Made by a program: the position numbers and the translations under genes. A DNA stretch of 64,000 bases, from positions 3,070 to 67,069 of the forward strand of contig JAGBSL010000014.1 of the NCBI GenBank assembly GCA_017631875.1, written 5' to 3'. Of the stretch, positions 60,933 to 64,000 are shown in pieces (the stretch's first letter is position 1; each line of letters begins with the position of its first letter). Origin of the DNA: Bacteroidales bacterium (GTDB lineage: Bacteria; Bacteroidota; Bacteroidia; Bacteroidales; UBA932). Under the pieces are notes generated by a model. The model worked only from the letters and a program-made list of their open reading frames with translations. It made no database searches and was not told where the DNA came from.

Positions 60933-63062
60933 TTATACTTTCCATACTTTCAGGTACTGCTGGAGCACCCACATTTCGTCTCTGTATTTCGCTGCAGCCA
61001 GGAAGTCCAGCTCTGCAGCAGCCTTCTCCATGTTGCGTTTAGCCTCTTCGACAGCCTTCTCGACCTGAGGACGTGTCATCGAACGGATCACAGGATCCTG
61101 AAGTACAGCTGCCAGGTCGGCCTGGAGGTAGCCGTCCACATATGCCGAGTTGCTCTCGCGCTTCGAGTCGTGTCCCAATCCCACGCTGACCGTTCCTCTT
61201 CCGAGATCTGTCGGACTCGGGATGTACATCGGGTCGTCGTATGAGTTCGCTGCGCTTACTCGTCCGTTGTCCACGCGAGCCGATGCCGTCCTCTGGCCTC
61301 CAACCTGTGTCGGAGTGATGCCGTGGAGTTTGTTGTACTCCATCTGCTTGCTTCTGCGACGGTCGGTCTCATATATGGTCTGCTGCATAGAATCGGTTAT
61401 CGTGTCAGCATACATGATTACAAGTCCATTGACGTTTCGTGCAGCACGTCCTGCCGTCTGCGTCAGGGCTCTTCCGCTTCGCAGGAAGCCCTCTTTATCA
61501 GCGTCGAGTATTGCCACAAGCGATACTGACGGTATGTCCAGACCCTCTCTGAGCAGGTTTACTCCGACCAGTACGTCGAAGAGTCCGTTCTTGAAGTCGT
61601 TGATGATCTCCACTCGCTCCAGAGTGTCCACATCCGAATGTATATATCGGCATCGGACTCCCATGTTAGTGAAATATCTCTCCAGTTCCTCCGCCATTCT
61701 CTTTGTCAGGGTAGTCACCAGTACTCTTTCGTCCAATTCCTCCCTCTTGCGGATCTCTTCCAGCAGGTCGTCTACCTGGTTTTCTGTAGGTCTTACCTCG
61801 ATAGGAGGGTCGAGAAGTCCGGTAGGACGCACGACCTGTTCCACTACGAGGCCTTCTGATTTCTCCAGCTCGTAATCTGCAGGTGTGGCGCTGACATATA
61901 CTGTCTGTCCTGTGATGCTCTCGAATTCATCGAATTTCAAAGGTCTGTTGTCGGTAGCTGCCGGCAGGCGGAATCCGTATTCCACAAGGACGGACTTTCG
62001 CGACTGGTCGCCGCCGTACATCGCGCGTACCTGAGGTAGCGTCACGTGACTCTCGTCGATGAACGTGATGAAGTCCTTAGGGAAGTAGTCTATAAGGCAG
62101 AACGGCCTCATGCCCTCGCTTCTGCCGTCGAAGTATCTTGAATAGTTCTCGATTCCCGGACAATAGCCCATCTCCTTTATGAACTCGAGATCGTATTCCA
62201 CCCTTTGTTGCAATCGCTTGGCCTCCAGATGCTTGCCTATGCTCTTGAAGTATTCGCACTGCGCGACCATGTCATCCTGGATCTGGCTTATCGCCTGGGC
62301 GCTTCTTTCCTTCGTGGTCACGAAGTTGCCGGCAGGGTAGATGGATATTTCGTCAAGCTCTTCCAGGAACGCTCCCGTAAGCGGGTCTATGATGGATATC
62401 TGATCGACCTCGTCACCGAAGAACTCGATGCGTACGGCGTTCTCTCCGTATCCTATGCAGATGTCGACAATGTCGCCTTTCACTCTGAAGGTACCTCGCT
62501 TGAAGTCGGTTTCGGTGCGGCTGTAAAGCGCATCCACAAGCTGGTACAGCAGCCTTGTCATGCTTCTCTGTTCTCCACGCTTTACAAGGACTGTCTGTTC
62601 ATGGAAGTCGGCAGGGTTTCCGATACCGTAAAGACATGATACGCTGGATATTACGATTACGTCGCGACGTCCTGAGAGTAGGGCTGATGCGGCGCTGAGA
62701 CGAAGCTTCTCGATCTCGTCGTTGATGCTCAGGTCCTTCTCTATATACGTGTCGGAGACGGGCAGATAAGCCTCTGGCTGATAGTAGTCATAGTAAGACA
62801 CAAAGTATTCGACTGCATTGTTCGGGAAGAATAACTTGAACTCGCGGTAGAGCTGGTGTGCAAGCGTTTTGTTATGGCTCATGATGAGCGCTGGGCGCTG
62901 CATCTGTTCGATGACGTTGGCCATGGTAAACGTCTTGCCGGATCCCGTCACACCAAGCAGTGTAACGGCATCGACTCCCTCCTTCAGCGCTTCACATATA
63001 CCTTTGATCGCTGCGGGCTGGTCGCCCGAGGGTTTATATTCGCTGTCTATTTTAAACTTCAT
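60933..63062 (-). CDS. uvrB: UvrB excision nuclease subunit
   Basis: The damage-verification subunit of nucleotide excision repair. The 709-residue protein has the Walker A motif [24 protein letters not shown], the beta-hairpin region [12 protein letters not shown], and later helicase motifs [26 protein letters not shown] and QTAGRAARN. The C-terminal UVR domain, which contacts UvrC, has [29 protein letters not shown]. The ATG at 63062 follows a -7 box by only four bases, so it may be made from a leaderless message. It is first in a run with the relA-type gene. Confidence 0.96.
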   Translation of the reverse strand: MKFKIDSEYKPSGDQPAAIKGICEALKEGVDAVTLLGVTGSGKTFTMANVIEQMQRPALIMSHNKTLAHQLYREFKLFFPNNAVEYFVSYYDYYQPEAYLPVSDTYIEKDLSINDEIEKLRLSAASALLSGRRDVIVISSVSCLYGIGNPADFHEQTVLVKRGEQRSMTRLLYQLVDALYSRTETDFKRGTFRVKGDIVDICIGYGENAVRIEFFGDEVDQISIIDPLTGAFLEELDEISIYPAGNFVTTKERSAQAISQIQDDMVAQCEYFKSIGKHLEAKRLQQRVEYDLEFIKEMGYCPGIENYSRYFDGRSEGMRPFCLIDYFPKDFITFIDESHVTLPQVRAMYGGDQSRKSVLVEYGFRLPAATDNRPLKFDEFESITGQTVYVSATPADYELEKSEGLVVEQVVRPTGLLDPPIEVRPTENQVDDLLEEIRKREELDERVLVTTLTKRMAEELERYFTNMGVRCRYIHSDVDTLERVEIINDFKNGLFDVLVGVNLLREGLDIPSVSLVAILDADKEGFLRSGRALTQTAGRAARNVNGLVIMYADTITDSMQQTIYETDRRRSKQMEYNKLHGITPTQVGGQRTASARVDNGRVSAANSYDDPMYIPSPTDLGRGTVSVGLGHDSKRESNSAYVDGYLQADLAAVLQDPVIRSMTRPQVEKAVEEAKRNMEKAAAELDFLAAAKYRDEMWVLQQYLKVWKV

Positions 63063-63066
63063 GGTA

Positions 63067-63074
63067 CAAAGTTA
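63067..63074 (-). promoter_or_regulatory. -7 promoter box for uvrB, leaderless spacing
   Basis: TAACTTTG on the minus strand ends four bases before the ATG at 63062, the same spacing as umuD. Confidence 0.6.
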
Positions 63075-63109
63075 AGAAAACTTACTTTTCCCCGTTTCGG
63101 AAATTTTAT

Positions 63110-63117
63110 TATCTTTG
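63110..63117 (+). promoter_or_regulatory. -7 promoter box for the IscU-like gene
   Basis: TATCTTTG, 42 bases before the ATG at 63160. Confidence 0.6.
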
Positions 63118-63159
63118 CGTGATTTTAGACAACACGTTTTATAAAACAATAGTACTATT

Positions 63160-63861
63160 ATGGTTTATTCACACGAAGTGCAGCAGATGTGCTGCGTAAA
63201 GAAGGGACCTAACCACGGTCCGGCTCCAATTCCTGAGGAAGGAAAGTGGGTAAAATCAAAGCAGATCACTGACATCTCAGGCCTTACTCACGGTATCGGC
63301 TGGTGCGCTCCTCAGCAGGGTGCATGTAAGCTTACCCTCAACGTAAAGGAGGGTATCATCCAGGAGGCTCTCGTCGAGACTATCGGTTGCTCTGGTATGA
63401 CTCACTCAGCTGCTATGGCATCTGAGATCCTCCCAGGCAAGACTCTCCTTGAGGCTCTCAATACTGACCTCGTTTGCGACGCTATCAACACAGCTATGCG
63501 CGAGCTCTTCCTCCAGATCGTTTACGGACGTACTCAGTCAGCTTTCTCTGAGGGTGGTCTCATGATCGGTGCAGGTCTCGAGGACCTCGGAAAGGGACTC
63601 CGCTCACAGGTAGGTACACTCTATGGTACACTCGCTAAGGGTCCACGTTACCTCGAGATGGCAGAGGGTTACATCAAGACTCTCGCTCTCGACAAGAACG
63701 ACGAGATCTGCGGTTACCAGTTCGTACACCTCGGACGCTTCATGGATCTCATCAAGAAGGGTGTTGACGCTAATGAGGCTCTCAAGCAGGTAACAGGAAC
63801 ATATGGCCGTTTCTCTGAGGAGGCCGGTGCAGTTAAATACATTGACCCACGTCACGAATAA
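63160..63861 (+). CDS. IscU/NifU-like iron-sulfur scaffold protein
   Basis: A 233-residue protein related to the NifU N-domain/IscU scaffold. Candidate cluster cysteines are C49 and C56 (WCAPQQGAC), C77 (IGCSGMTHSAAM) and C106, with an extra pair C11-C12. It is longer than IscU, with a C-terminal region (130-233) of unknown fold. Codon use is extremely biased, so it is highly expressed. The next gene matches the GGGtGRT family that often accompanies this scaffold type in anaerobes. The precise client is unknown. Confidence 0.85.
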   Translation: MVYSHEVQQMCCVKKGPNHGPAPIPEEGKWVKSKQITDISGLTHGIGWCAPQQGACKLTLNVKEGIIQEALVETIGCSGMTHSAAMASEILPGKTLLEALNTDLVCDAINTAMRELFLQIVYGRTQSAFSEGGLMIGAGLEDLGKGLRSQVGTLYGTLAKGPRYLEMAEGYIKTLALDKNDEICGYQFVHLGRFMDLIKKGVDANEALKQVTGTYGRFSEEAGAVKYIDPRHE

Positions 63862-63862
63862 T

Positions 63863-63869
63863 AAGGAGG
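63863..63869 (+). promoter_or_regulatory. strong Shine-Dalgarno before the last gene
   Basis: AAGGAGG, nine bases before the ATG at 63879. Full-strength sites are rare in this window and in Bacteroidota generally, so this one stands out. Confidence 0.75.
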
Positions 63870-63878
63870 AAAGACAAT

Positions 63879-64000
63879 ATGATTAGAGAAGTAAAATTCG
63901 AAAGCCAGGATCGTCGTATTAACCAGATCCTCGCAGTTCTCAACGAGAACGGTATCGCTTCTATCGAGGAGGCAAACGCAATCTGCGATCAGTATGGTCT
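63879..64000 (+). CDS. GGGtGRT-type protein (N-terminal part)
   Basis: The first 40 codons of a gene running off the right edge. It begins MIREVKFESQDRRINQIL and continues with NENGIASIEEANAICDQYG, which fits the N-terminus of the GGGtGRT protein family that is usually next to IscU/NifU-like scaffolds in anaerobes. The name-giving glycine motif is beyond the window, so the call rests on position and the N-terminal pattern. A strong ribosome site precedes it. Confidence 0.65.
   Translation, partial: MIREVKFESQDRRINQILAVLNENGIASIEEANAICDQYG

Noticed and set aside
61150..61875. Antisense frame (241 codons) within uvrB
   Set aside because: Ser/Arg-rich low-information protein opposite a conserved gene.

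Overview
This 64 kb window is ordinary chromosomal DNA from a member of the Bacteroidota, most likely order Bacteroidales. The evidence is threefold. First, more than twenty intergenic spacers carry the Bacteroidota -7 promoter box TAnnTTTG. Second, lipoprotein signal peptides are frequent. Third, there are lineage-typical genes: DUF4290-ftsK-lolA, DUF3822-rsmD, FISUMP and BIG_2 lipoproteins, and FKBP lipoproteins. I see no rRNA, tRNA, insertion sequence, prophage, integrase or CRISPR array. Coding density is high. No gene-free stretch exceeds about 215 bases, so there are no long unexplained gaps.

Layout. 1-1237: two membrane-linked metallopeptidases (minus strand). 1405-4409: alr, a low-molecular-weight phosphatase and a tRNA nucleotidyltransferase (plus). 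4404-9086: a minus-strand run of purC, a sialate O-acetylesterase, a secreted nuclease lipoprotein and a DJ-1/PfpI protein. 9174-11951: a GNAT-like gene divergent from umuD-umuC. 11975-14277: glycerophosphodiesterase and pgi. 14310-21129: the most unusual block, made of YbjN-like, TerB-like, PMCA-type Ca2+ ATPase, Ser/Thr kinase fused to an AAA ATPase, and a second YbjN-like gene. 21134-25460: a spoT-type gene, manA with an S4 protein, and a reverse rubrerythrin. 25650-31691: an AddB/AddA-like recombination nuclease pair. 31775-35433: DUF4290, ftsK, lolA. 35478-38718: a FISUMP lipoprotein, apbE and a short ComEC. 38803-42028: ackA, ptb, buk (acyl-phosphate fermentation end steps). 42061-48047: a minus-strand run of nrnA, two FKBP lipoproteins, MATE pump, cytidylate-kinase-like protein and serine hydrolase. 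48158-51832: unknown membrane protein, DUF3822, rsmD, SulP transporter. 51839-54163: gmk-nadD and fba. 54272-57505: two BIG_2 surface lipoproteins. 57557-63062: ppa, a C_GCAxxG_C_C protein, a relA-type gene and uvrB. 63160-64000: an IscU/NifU-like scaffold followed by the start of a GGGtGRT-type protein.

How they fit together. The metabolic genes (pgi, manA, fba, ackA-ptb-buk, ppa) describe a fermentative sugar user. Two RelA/SpoT homologues have complementary degeneration: one keeps the hydrolase site, the other the synthetase site. DNA repair is represented by uvrB, umuDC and addAB. The kinase/AAA/TerB/YbjN/Ca2+-ATPase block is the best candidate for an undescribed system. Its grouping suggests a Ca2+- or stress-linked signalling unit, but its function is inferred only.

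Non-coding structure is informative. Four copies of a short palindromic repeat lie at gene 3' ends, all in the same orientation relative to the upstream gene, and their hairpins vary in a compensatory way. Several start codons lie only 4-5 bases from the -7 box, which predicts leaderless messages for umuD, uvrB and the gene at 9174-9986.
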